Shown: positions 18,050 through 28,100 of the stretch, piece by piece
Layout: every line of letters starts with the position of its first letter
Numbering within the stretch: position 1 is the first letter of the stretch
Origin: Bartonella tribocorum CIP 105476
GTDB taxonomy: Bacteria; Pseudomonadota; Alphaproteobacteria; Rhizobiales; Rhizobiaceae
Assembly (NCBI RefSeq): GCF_000196435.1
Contig: NC_010161.1
Location: 434,001-498,000, forward strand
Length of the DNA stretch: 64,000 nt
Reading direction: 5' to 3'
Made by a program: the position numbers and the translations under genes
The notes under the pieces: generated by a model
What the model saw: only the letters and a program-made list of their open reading frames with translations
Told to the model about the DNA's origin: nothing
Database searches by the model: none

Positions 18050-20611
18050 ATGCAAACCAAAGACGTAACAGAAATTTTAAAAGGACTTGGATGGGAACCT
18101 TATCGTGCTGAAGATGGTAGTATGTTTGCGCATTATCATCTTCCTGATCGCATTGTAGGCATTAGTTATGATGTTGTAGATTATGGAGAGGATGGGGAAA
18201 AATTCCGACTATCGGCTAATCTTACCACTGCTCCTTATTGCCATGCCTTAGAGTATTCTAGGGGAGTAGAATCAGAGGATAAATATGAAAATACACTGTT
18301 TTATGCGAAAGAAGACTTCGATATTACAGCTTCACATCTGTCAGAAAGCCATATTAAGGAAGCTTTAAACAGAGTACTTGCATGGGCGCAAGCACAGGAT
18401 ATTGAACAAAAATTGCGTGAGGAAGCTGCTGATCACTCTCTTGTTGCAAAGGCTTTGCTTGGTGATATAGAAGCTTTAAAAGATTACAAATCTACATCTC
18501 AATTACATATACCAGAATTTTCTGATTATCAAATAACGACGCGGTATGATCGCGTTCTTCTTTTTGCGCAAGCCTATAAAAACGGGGAATTGGATGATGT
18601 TTTGGCGCGTAAAAAACCTAGAAAAAAGCTGATAAGCATCACTGCGGCAAGCCGTATTTTCAAAACTCAAGGATGGTTCGCCATGGATCCTGGAAAAATG
18701 TGGTTGGCTTTGCCTGACCGCTTTGTTGTGCTTAATTTTGGCTTAGGATATCTTAAGGATAAGCACAATGTCCATATTGAGGCAGATACATCTACAGAAG
18801 CGATTTCTCTGGCTTGCAATTATATTCACTATGATAGAGAAGATAAACCCAGATCGTTTAGAACTATTTATAAGCCTTTTCAGACGATTGGAGGAGGCAT
18901 TTATAGTGGCATTGATAATTGTATTGATGTTTGTGTAGAAATGGTTAATGAACAAGAGCTTATCAAAATTTCTGAGCGAGTAATACAATGGGCACGTGCC
19001 CAAGATTTACAAGCATCAATAGAAAGCAAAACACGTGTTCAAAAGTATAGCTACAATATAGATATAGTCTGGCATTTGGCTTGTTTAGCATTGACAGGTC
19101 AAATTGATGTTCTGAAATCTTATCAAAATTTTTTAGAAGCCGGTACGATTTCTGAGATTTTGGATGACAGTGAAGTAGAGAGATATATTAACCAGGCCGT
19201 TCAATTTGCTGAAGAATATCTGAAAATCCTTAATGAGAGAAAAGCCATAGATGATCGTCTTAGTTTGCAAGATTTGTCTTTTCTTAATACAGTTTCTGAA
19301 GACTTAAAAAGGATGGACTGGACAGTTTATCGTGATAAAAATTACAATTGCAATGCTTATTTTATAAAGAAAGATCGTATCATTAATATAGTATACGACC
19401 TTGATAAAAACGGAGAGACACCATTTGTTACCTTCAAGGTTTCTCTTTCAACACTTGGTTTTTCTACAGCTTATCGATCTATTTTCATCAATACTCCCCA
19501 ATATACCGTTCTTAAAGAATCAGAAGAAGTTTATGCAGTTTCTAGTACTGAATTGGATGAAGGCAAGCTGAAACAGATCTGTGCGGATATTCTTGAATGG
19601 GCTGATCGACAAAATGTGAATCAAATCATCTATGATTATGCGGCTTTGCCAACAAATAGTGAATATGATCTTATAATACGCCATTTTATTGCGCTTATTC
19701 TTATTGGGGATGTTGAAAAGCTCAAATTTTATAAAGAGAATTTTAGAAAGGGAAACTCTTTAGGCTTTGTGGAAGGTATCACGAAATATACGATTGACAA
19801 CGCTCTTACTCTTGCACGGGGTTGTCGAGCAGGTTTTCCGAAAAATGCACCGATTTTGAGCTTGGATCCGCAAATAGCATCTGTTGCTTCTAAAACAACT
19901 TCTGTTGAAGTGGATGAAGCGGATGACACTGATGATCGTCTCACCATGGAAAGTGCTCATGCACTTTTGAAAAGCTTAGGCTGGTCAACCGAGAAAATCA
20001 ATGAGAATGACCATATGGCAAGCTATCAATTGGCTGATCGTGAAGTAGATATTCTTTACAACGATAAAATTGCCAAAGATTGTCCGCAATTTGATAGCGC
20101 CTTTTTGATTAGCACAGGCATTTTGGCTTCAGCTTGCAAATTCATTGATCCTACCCACACGGAAGATATCCCAGATATACAGCTTAATTTTGAAGCCAAG
20201 GGACTGGAAATCTTTGAACCAGAAGTCACTGCGGATCGTTTAACACAGGCGCTTGATGATGCGCTAGAATGGTCAGTAACGGCTATTGATCTTTCTGAAA
20301 GACTTCGCTCTGATTATGGTCTAGCTCCTTGGCAACAGGATGTAACGGATAAGAGAGATAATACAGATGATGCTTTGCTTCATCTTGGCGCTCTTGCTTT
20401 GTTGGGTGATGTTGAAACCTTGCATTCTTATCAGCAAAGTTTTGCAACAGGAGATCATCTAGGCTTCGACGAAAGTATCCAACAGCTTCATCTTGAACGG
20501 GCAATAGCTTTAGCCAAAGAGGTGGCAAAATCAAAGCAAGTGAGCTACGCCTTGATTGAACGGGTAGCAAAGGGTTTTGAAAATCACTCAGAGCTTTCTA
20601 GTGAAGAATGA
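18050..20611 (+). CDS. Unrecognised protein of four tandem ~200-residue units
   Basis: I do not recognise this family. The 853-residue protein has four diverged copies of one unit, near residues 1-190, 193-395, 402-610 and 629-850. Each unit has three landmarks: a start such as LKGLGW or LKSLGW followed by a strand like LPDRIVGISY or LADREVDILY; a helix like VLAWAQAQDI or VIQWARAQDL; and a helix pair like LLGDIEALKDYK or LLGDVETLHSYQ. There is no signal peptide or membrane segment, so it should be cytoplasmic. It follows a SUKH scar at the end of the immunity array, in the place where an immunity gene would sit, which suggests a multi-domain immunity or toxin-binding protein. Several ATGs (18032-18050) are possible; 18050 is best spaced from GGGGGG. 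Confidence 0.7.
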   Translation: MQTKDVTEILKGLGWEPYRAEDGSMFAHYHLPDRIVGISYDVVDYGEDGEKFRLSANLTTAPYCHALEYSRGVESEDKYENTLFYAKEDFDITASHLSESHIKEALNRVLAWAQAQDIEQKLREEAADHSLVAKALLGDIEALKDYKSTSQLHIPEFSDYQITTRYDRVLLFAQAYKNGELDDVLARKKPRKKLISITAASRIFKTQGWFAMDPGKMWLALPDRFVVLNFGLGYLKDKHNVHIEADTSTEAISLACNYIHYDREDKPRSFRTIYKPFQTIGGGIYSGIDNCIDVCVEMVNEQELIKISERVIQWARAQDLQASIESKTRVQKYSYNIDIVWHLACLALTGQIDVLKSYQNFLEAGTISEILDDSEVERYINQAVQFAEEYLKILNERKAIDDRLSLQDLSFLNTVSEDLKRMDWTVYRDKNYNCNAYFIKKDRIINIVYDLDKNGETPFVTFKVSLSTLGFSTAYRSIFINTPQYTVLKESEEVYAVSSTELDEGKLKQICADILEWADRQNVNQIIYDYAALPTNSEYDLIIRHFIALILIGDVEKLKFYKENFRKGNSLGFVEGITKYTIDNALTLARGCRAGFPKNAPILSLDPQIASVASKTTSVEVDEADDTDDRLTMESAHALLKSLGWSTEKINENDHMASYQLADREVDILYNDKIAKDCPQFDSAFLISTGILASACKFIDPTHTEDIPDIQLNFEAKGLEIFEPEVTADRLTQALDDALEWSVTAIDLSERLRSDYGLAPWQQDVTDKRDNTDDALLHLGALALLGDVETLHSYQQSFATGDHLGFDESIQQLHLERAIALAKEVAKSKQVSYALIERVAKGFENHSELSSEE

Positions 20612-20754
20612 CCTCACTCTCTTGGAAGGAAAAAATCATTCAGTTTATGGGAAAAAAAGACAAGAAATAGTCCTTTAAAATCTTAAAAATGTATAGAAGA
20701 TAGAGTGTTGTTCAAAGCTGCTATTGCTAGTTGTATGAAATCAACGTGGTAACG

Positions 20755-21530
20755 AGAGACATTTATAGGCAGATAAAGAACAGATAAGATTATGACTACC
20801 AAGGATCAAGATTTTAAGGACACGTATCAGCGGCATGAAAACCTTGTGTGGTGGAGTGAGAGGGATAAAGGCTATCTGAATGAGACTATCGAGCATGTGA
20901 CCATCGAAGCTGGTGGTGGCATGAAGCTTGATGCGGGCAATGGCTTTGTTGTTGAATATGAGACAACGGGTGATTTTGACAAATCCCTTGAACAATTGGC
21001 ACGCTCTCCAGGACTTTCATGGATCAAGCAATTGCGTGATGATCCAGAATTAGCCAAGCAAGTTGATTGGCAGGCTGTTAAAGCTGAATTTAAAGACTGG
21101 GATTATAAAGCCCAAGGTCTGACAGAAGCTGGTGCTGCTTTAGTCGCATTGGCTGTCACTGCTGTCACGGGTGGGGCAGCGTCCACAGCGGCGAATGCCA
21201 TTACTGGTGCTTTGGGGCTTGGCTCTAGCACAGCCATGAATGCAGCAATACAGGCAGGTGTCCAAGCATTGATTAACAAAAATGCTGTGGCTCTTGCGAA
21301 TAATCGCGGCAACATTGCCGGTGCACTCCATGAGCTTGGCTCATCGAAGAATATTCTGGGTATTGTCTCTGCGATGTTAACAGCAGGCTTAACCAGCCAA
21401 CTAACCGAAATGGCTGGTGTTGGGCAATCCCTACCCAAAACGGCACCTTTGGTTGATCGTATCACCCGTGAGGCGGAAAAGAACTTGATCAAAGCCGCTA
21501 TTGGTACAGGTGTACAAACGGCTCTACAGA
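20755..21530 (+). pseudogene. FhaB internal fragment
   Basis: This segment matches fhaB copy 1 from about 8165 to 8940 at over 90 percent, covering DFKDTYQR and the Ala-rich pretoxin helices. It has no secretion domain and no toxin tail. At 21530 the match stops abruptly inside ALEGG, and the sequence switches to the minus-strand helicase remnant. It marks the right-hand recombination endpoint of the first fha island. Confidence 0.85.
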
Positions 21531-22534
21531 TGATCAGATCAAATTCGGGTAAATCATACTTTTTTTTGCGCATCCGAAATCACTTGGATTGAATGGTAAG
21601 TTGAAAACACCACCGTCATTGCATCTGCTAGGTTTTCGCAAGCTTCTTTGGCAAGGGCTTGTGCATCCGTGGTAGCAGGGAGAACAAGATCTGATGTTTC
21701 CATACCAACAATATCATCTTGGTTTTTACGACGCTTGCCTACTTTCGTATCCGAACACACAGCAAAAGAACGTAACGGGATTTGTGCATCGGCTGTCCAT
21801 TCATGGATTGTTTGAGAGATAAGAGCAAGAGAGGGTACTAAAAACAAAACACGCTTGCCTTGACCTGCTATGGTTTCTGCTATCTTAAGACTGGTGAATG
21901 TTTTACCCGTACCACATGCCATAATAAGCTTGCCACGGTCTGCTTCTTGTAAACCTTCACAAACTCTTTCAAGCGCTTCTATCTGATGATCTAAAAGCTT
22001 TTTCTTTGATTTCTCTTTAAGGACGGCTTGTCCTTGTTCTTTATAAGCGCCCCAATCAATTTGACTGTTTTCTAAATCAAACAGATTAATCTGTTGAATA
22101 CGAACTTCTTGACCATCACAAGTGTTGTTAGCATTATCACTCCAATTGCTTTCGGTGCTATCAACGAGAATACGACGCGTAAAAATCTTTTTCCCTGAGG
22201 CAGCGATAAAGCTATCAATATCTTCTTTTTTAATGATGTGAGAAGCATCATAGCATTTACATTGAATAGCCGCATATCCTCCTTGATCACGGATTGTAGC
22301 CACCAAATCAATCCCAATATCACGCCCATCTTCATCATGTTCCTTAGCCCATTCCAAATAAGTTTGAACCTTTTCGTATTCTTGCTTTTGCAACGGGTCT
22401 TCACTCAAATAAACCATGACAAGGTTTTCAAACAGCGTTCCCAATTCACGGGGTGATTTAGCTTGTTGACGATAATATTCCAACAGAGAGCGTAGCGTGA
22501 CATGTTCATGATCAGACTTAAGAGATTGCAGCAT
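21531..22534 (-). pseudogene. Type ISP restriction-helicase, N-terminal remnant
   Basis: About 335 residues beginning MLQSLKSDHEH. First comes an Mrr-like nuclease domain (GIDLVATIRDQGGYAAIQCK near residues 70-95, with the D and QxK of that fold). Then comes the start of a superfamily 2 helicase with Walker A MACGTGKTFTS near 210. A run of eight T on the plus strand (21560-21567) shifts the frame; seven would restore AQKKYDLPEFDLIIC. The match ends at 21531, exactly where the DEAH box would begin, replaced by FhaB sequence. With the C-terminal remnant at 14-625 on the same strand, the original gene appears split by the fha island. Loss of the helicase motor and methylase makes it non-functional. 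Confidence 0.85.
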
Positions 22535-23309
22535 ATTATAACAGAGCTCCGTTTTGGTATGAGAGGGTTAATTCTTTTCAAAAGAATCAAAATGAAGCTT
22601 ATTAAATCCATTTTGAACGAATTGAGAAAAAATGCAGAAAAATGCATAAAAACGGATAATTTTTTTCAAAAGGGGTTTTTAAAGGTTGTTTATCCACAGC
22701 CTATGATGCATGGTTAGATCAGCAAAGTAGTAAAATTTGCTATTCGTTTCACGGGTTAATCAAGATAAATGCACTATATGCTTTAAAATATCAGAATGAG
22801 TATTTTGATGCATTTTATAGATAGGTTTTGAAGGTTTCTAACACCCTCAAAATACCTTCAAAAATATATCATGTGTTGTATTTATATGTTGTATTTAATA
22901 TAGGCTGTTTATTTAAAGAATTAACGCATTGAAATATAATAACTTTTATTTTTAATTGAAAAAATATACAAAGGGAGGTAAAAGAGATCCTCAAAATCTT
23001 CAAAAGTCATAGATAAGGCGTTCTTTGAAGGTTTACTCTATGAATAAGGGGACATGGTTTAACAAATTCATTCTTTATTATTGATGGGGATATTGAGGCT
23101 TACATATTGACTTTCCAAATAATTTTGGTTAAAGGTTTAGCAGTATAAGTATGGGGGGGAACAGGTCTTCACACAGTTATAATCAAGGCATTTTATCACT
23201 TGGTCTTTGGTGACAGAGATATGTGCTTTTATTAAAAGCGTTATAGGGTGGTGGCTGTTTTAATTTCTATTATCAACAAGGGTTGATGAAGCGATATAAC
23301 GCTTCATGA
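22535..23309. other. Gene-free region upstream of fhaC copy 2
   Basis: About 770 AT-rich bases with no convincing gene. It should contain the divergent starts of the helicase remnant and the second fha operon. A seven-G run lies at 23153-23159. The word AAAATCTTCAAAAGT near 22994 is shared with the leader of the first fhaC. Confidence 0.6.
23153..23159. repeat. Poly-G tract (7 G) upstream of fhaC copy 2
   Basis: A run of seven G about 150 bases before the second fhaC, in an AT-rich leader, mirroring the tract before the first fhaC. A slippage-prone site is possible; no promoter was assigned. Confidence 0.5.
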
Positions 23310-25097
23310 ATGGTAAAAGCGGGGCAATCTGTATTGTTATTCATCTTTTTGCGTAGGAAGAGTTTTTTAAGGTTTTTTCTTGCCTTAGTGTTGTTTGTCC
23401 TGTTGCGTGGCGTAAATGTTTATGCGCGCTCCTCAGCTATTTTTCATTCCCCAACCGATAATTTTTCTCGCAGATATTCAGAAAAGCAGCAATTAGAAAG
23501 AATTGAGAATTTACGGGCCTTAACGCCTAAAGGTATGACAAGGACTTCTGAGGGAAAACAAGGAGCACTTTTGGGGAGTGTGTACTGCTTCCCAATTCAT
23601 GATATAGTTGTTGATGGGGTTTATCATATCAAGAAGAGCTCTATAGCCGCTGTAACAAATCCCTATGTTGGAAGATGTATCGGTCTTGTCGATATCCAGC
23701 TCTTAATCAAGAAGTTAACCAAAGTTTATTTGGATCAAGGCTATGTAACGGCGCGTTTTTACATTCCTGATCAAGATATCAAAAACAGCAAGACGCTCAA
23801 ATTTGTTGTGGTTGAGGGCAAGCTTTCGGATATTTATTACAATGGCTTACCAGCTTCTTCTCATAATTATGTTGTTTGGAGTGCTTTTCCGGGTTTGGAA
23901 GGGCACATTCTGAATATGCGCGATATTGAACAGGGGCTTGATCAAATCAACAGGCTTTTTTCAGGGCACGCTCAAAGCGAACTTCTTCCAGGGCGTGAAG
24001 AAGGGAGCACCATTGTCAATATTAACAATCATCCCGATAAAACTTTCAAGGTTACTGTTTCTCATGACAATATGGGACAATCTTCCACGGGTTATGCGCG
24101 TTATAGTGCGGGCTTAAGGGTAGAAAATATTTTAGGGATGAATGATGCGTGGGGTTTTAACTATCAACGCAGTGAGCCCGATTATTGGGGTGGGAGCAAG
24201 CAAGAAGGACATAGCAATAACATTTCAGCGAGTGTGAGTATTCCATATGGTTATTGGACCTTTGGATTGAATGGCACTGTTTATAATTACCAAAGCATAA
24301 TCCCTGGCAATTTTACCGATATTGAGACGACGGGGGATTCCAGTGAGTTGCACGCCAGTACAAGCAGGGTTCTTTACCGTGATAGTGTTTCCCTTACAAC
24401 TTTGAATTTGGGTCTTTCTTATAAAAGAACCAACAATTACCTTCTTGGCAATAAGATTGAAGTGGGCAGCCGTCAATATAGCGTCGCCAATTTTGGCATT
24501 TCGCATTCGCGCCAGATGTTGGGTGGAACTTGGACCTTTGATGTGAGTTATTTGCAAGGGCTTCCTTTGTTTCATTCAGTAAAGAAACATGCGCCAGGAG
24601 CAGGGGATGCGGAGCCACAATTTGCCAAATTTACTGGTACGCTTAGCGTCATGACGCCTTTTAAGGTAGGGGGCTTGGACTTTATACTGAGCAATCTTTT
24701 GAGTGGTCAATATTCACCGCATAATTTATTGGGGGCTGAACAGATTTCGTTGGGGGGCGCTTCCAATGTTCGTGGCACGCGTGAGAGTTTGCTTTTTGGC
24801 AATAACGGTTTTTTTAGCCGGAATGATTTGTTGCTACGCACCATTCCGTGGAGCAATCACGCGACCTTCAAAAAGGTTTTTGGAGAACTTCGCCCTTATG
24901 TTGGTTTGGATTATGGGCGTGTGTTTTCGCAAGTTTTGTATGGGATTAAGAGTGACCAGCTTGCCGGTTGGACAGCTGGTGTCAAGCTTGCGGGAGGCAT
25001 GGTCTCTCTTGATGCCAGTTATTCCAGTATTTTTTGGAGCACAGTTAAGCACAAAAAATCAGGAACATTTTTTATGACATTAACAATGGAACTTTAA
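23310..25097 (+). CDS. fhaC: FhaC/ShlB-type two-partner secretion transporter (copy 2)
   Basis: A 595-residue TpsB outer-membrane transporter for the FhaB encoded 26 bases downstream. The N-terminus has a long signal sequence with a hydrophobic stretch near residues 20-34 and likely cleavage after VYA near residue 39. POTRA-type domains follow (LKFVVVEGKLSDIYYNG). The barrel contains the L6 motif VRGTRE at 487-492. The C-terminus ends MTLTMEL. It shares order and motifs with copy 1, but identity is modest, especially in the barrel. No strong ribosome site precedes the ATG at 23310, so the exact start is uncertain by several codons. Confidence 0.94.
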   Translation: MVKAGQSVLLFIFLRRKSFLRFFLALVLFVLLRGVNVYARSSAIFHSPTDNFSRRYSEKQQLERIENLRALTPKGMTRTSEGKQGALLGSVYCFPIHDIVVDGVYHIKKSSIAAVTNPYVGRCIGLVDIQLLIKKLTKVYLDQGYVTARFYIPDQDIKNSKTLKFVVVEGKLSDIYYNGLPASSHNYVVWSAFPGLEGHILNMRDIEQGLDQINRLFSGHAQSELLPGREEGSTIVNINNHPDKTFKVTVSHDNMGQSSTGYARYSAGLRVENILGMNDAWGFNYQRSEPDYWGGSKQEGHSNNISASVSIPYGYWTFGLNGTVYNYQSIIPGNFTDIETTGDSSELHASTSRVLYRDSVSLTTLNLGLSYKRTNNYLLGNKIEVGSRQYSVANFGISHSRQMLGGTWTFDVSYLQGLPLFHSVKKHAPGAGDAEPQFAKFTGTLSVMTPFKVGGLDFILSNLLSGQYSPHNLLGAEQISLGGASNVRGTRESLLFGNNGFFSRNDLLLRTIPWSNHATFKKVFGELRPYVGLDYGRVFSQVLYGIKSDQLAGWTAGVKLAGGMVSLDASYSSIFWSTVKHKKSGTFFMTLTMEL

Positions 25098-25122
25098 GCA
25101 TTTTTTATTGGGGAGTTAACGT

Positions 25123-28100
25123 ATGAGATATGAGAAGAGAGCAGAAAGAGCAGCTTTATTAGGTGTTTTAGTCTCCAGTACGATGCTCAAAAAGGTTTTA
25201 TTTGGGGGACTTGGTTTTTCTTGTTTGTTAGCCCCTTCAGCGTTACAGGCGCAAATTGCAGTTGATCCTAACGCGAATGCCGCCCATCGTCCAGATATAG
25301 TGGCAGCGCCCAATGGGGTTCCCTCGATTGATATTGTTACCCCCAATGGCAAGGGCTTATCACACAATAAATATTACGATTTTAATATTGGAAATCCGGG
25401 TGTGATTTGGAACAATCATGCGCAAGAAGTGGGGCAATCGCAGTTGGGGGGCATTATGCCGGGCAATCCGCATTTGCGTTTCACGGGTTCAGCGAAAGTG
25501 ATTTTAAATGAAGTGACCAGCAGCAAGCGCAGTGCGCTTCATGGCCCAGGAGAGGTTTTTGGAAGCCCAGCCGATGTGATTATAGCCAATCCCAATGGGA
25601 TAAGCTGTGATGGTTGTGGCTTTATCAATACGCCCCATGCGACCTTAACCACAGGTGTACCCGAAATTGATGCGAGCGGTTTTTTGAAAGGCTTTGAGGT
25701 GCGAGGCGGGGATATCACTTTGGGGACAAAGGGCGCGAATTTTTTCTCAGGAAAAGGAGCGGTTGATATTGTCGATATTGTCTCACGCACAGTGCATTTT
25801 GAAGGAGCTGTTGCGGGCAGAGAAATTGGTGTGACAGCAGGGACAGGTCACTTTGATTATGCTTCACGGGAAATGAAAGAACTGACCGATATTACAGGTA
25901 AACCGGAATATGCGATAGATGGTTCTGCTTTGGGGGCTCTACAGGCGGATCAGATTAAACTTGTGGCAACAGAAAAAGGTGTTGGGGTTCGCATGCGCCA
26001 TGATATGGCCGCCAATGCGGGGCAGTTGCATCTTTCTGCTGACGGGAAAATCTCGTTGAAGAATGTTTTTGGTCATGGGGGTGTTGTCCTCAAATCGAAA
26101 AGCCAGAGCGTATTGGCAAAGCACATCACCTCGAAAAAGCATATTGATATTGCCGCACATAAGGATGTGACGTTAGAAACGGTTGGTGCTGATGGTCATT
26201 TGAAGATAGAGGCGCAGGATGGGCTTTTATCGATTGCCGGTAAGGCAACCTCTGGGGGCAATATGGAGCTTTCTTCGCGCCAGACACTTCAAGTTTCAGG
26301 GCTAGGGTCAGGTGCTGATATGGCTCTTGAATCGGGCAGAGACTTGAAGCTTGAGGGGATTGTTTTAGCGCAAGGGAACCTCAAGGCGCATGCCGGTGGT
26401 GATATACAAGCTCATTTTTTAGCAGGTGGGGTTGATATGGCGGCAACGGGTGCTGCTGGTGTTGTTGTTCTTGGCACCCAAGGGGATGTTGATCTCCAGA
26501 GCAGTCAAGGTGCGATTGTTGCTGAAAGTGTTTATGGAGCAGGAGATATCACCCTGGTTTCTCATAACGGGCTATCTGTTTCTCAAACAATTCTGTCGCA
26601 TCAAAATGTTGCCATTCAAGCACAACCAGCAACAAATGCTCCCGTTCATTTTGGGCAACTTTTAGCCTATGGCAAGGCAAATATTGAGGGTGGGGCGGTT
26701 GACTTTTCTTCACTGATGACGGGTGAAGAAGCTGTTTTAAAGGTTGGCAGCCTTGATGCAGGGACACTGATGACAGGTGTCGTTTCTACGGGCGGTTCAG
26801 GGGATCTTGTTTTAGATGAAAAGGGCTTTCTTTTGATTACAGCAAAAGAAGGGGCGAAGGTTGGTCAGATTGCCAGTGGTGGCAATGTTGAAATTTTTGC
26901 AGGCAACGACATCTATTATGATCAGGTCATTGGCTATGGCAACGCAACATTGACATCGGTATCAGGAGAGATCAGTGTTGAGAATGTGTTGTCTGCTGAG
27001 GGGGATATGAGATTGACAGCAAACACTCTCGATTTAAGCAATAATCGTTCTCATATTTACACGCCGCAAACGCTGTATTTAATTGCAGATCATATTGATG
27101 TCTCAGAGAGCGAATTGGCTTATGGCGGTTTAGACTTTCAAAGCACCAATGCCCTTGAGATTCACCATGCGCGGCTACACGCCGTGACAGATCAGGGTGG
27201 GACTGGAGATATTCTCTTTGTTGCTCCAAGTGTTATGGTGGATCAGGTAACTTCTGTTTTAGCGGCACGAGATTTCGTGATCAAAACAGGGGAGTTGCAC
27301 AATAGTGGTCAATTGGCAGCGGGGCAGAATTTAGTCTTTAGCGTGACGGGGGATGTGACCAACAGCAAAACGGGTTTAATCTATGTGAAGGGCAATGGTG
27401 CTTTACAAGTTGATGGAGCTTTGTTGAATGATGCTGGTGCCGTTATGGCAGAGGGTGATTTATCTTTCACCAATGCGGCAGGCACAGGAAAAAGCCTTTC
27501 CCTTGTCAATAAAGCAGGCTTGATTCAAGGTGGAGGAAACTTATTGATCCAAACCAAAACCTTGCAAAATGAAGCCGATAGTACGCCGGTTATCACGGAA
27601 AAAAAGGAATATAGCGATATTTCTTTCGAAAAACCAGACAAATATAATTTTCTCGATGGTAGGGATTTATATCATGATACGAGATCGAATAGCTGGGGTA
27701 AAGGAAAGCTTTCTAAGTGGCCGGCACTTAAAGACAAGAAGAATTTTATATTTGAACAGCAGGTTTGGGCGAGCAAAGAAGAAATCTATGGCACCGCAAT
27801 TTCAAGCGATGGAACAGTCTATAAGGCTTTTACTTGGGAATATAATGATAACAGAAAAGGCATAGAACAGTATTCTTGGAATGGTTCTCGGCAGAAGGGA
27901 GGATGGTTAGGGTCAATAAACGAAAATTGGTCACATATGACAGAAAAGACTGTCACGCAAGGGTTTTCGCATAAACCAACGGTTCAGGGGGTAATACAAT
28001 CTAGTGGCAATCTCATCATTAACGCTGATACCATTGACAACCATTATAGCTCTATGAGAGCAGGGGGAAATGCCGATATCCACGCCAATGTGCTGACCAA

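Noticed and set aside
21531..22534. Functional restriction system
   Set aside because: The nuclease-helicase part is frameshifted and cut before the DEAH box, and the left C-terminus is a separate decayed fragment.
22502..22717. 71-residue plus-strand open frame before fhaC copy 2
   Set aside because: Begins inside the helicase remnant on the other strand and has biased low-complexity Lys/Ile content; no ribosome site.
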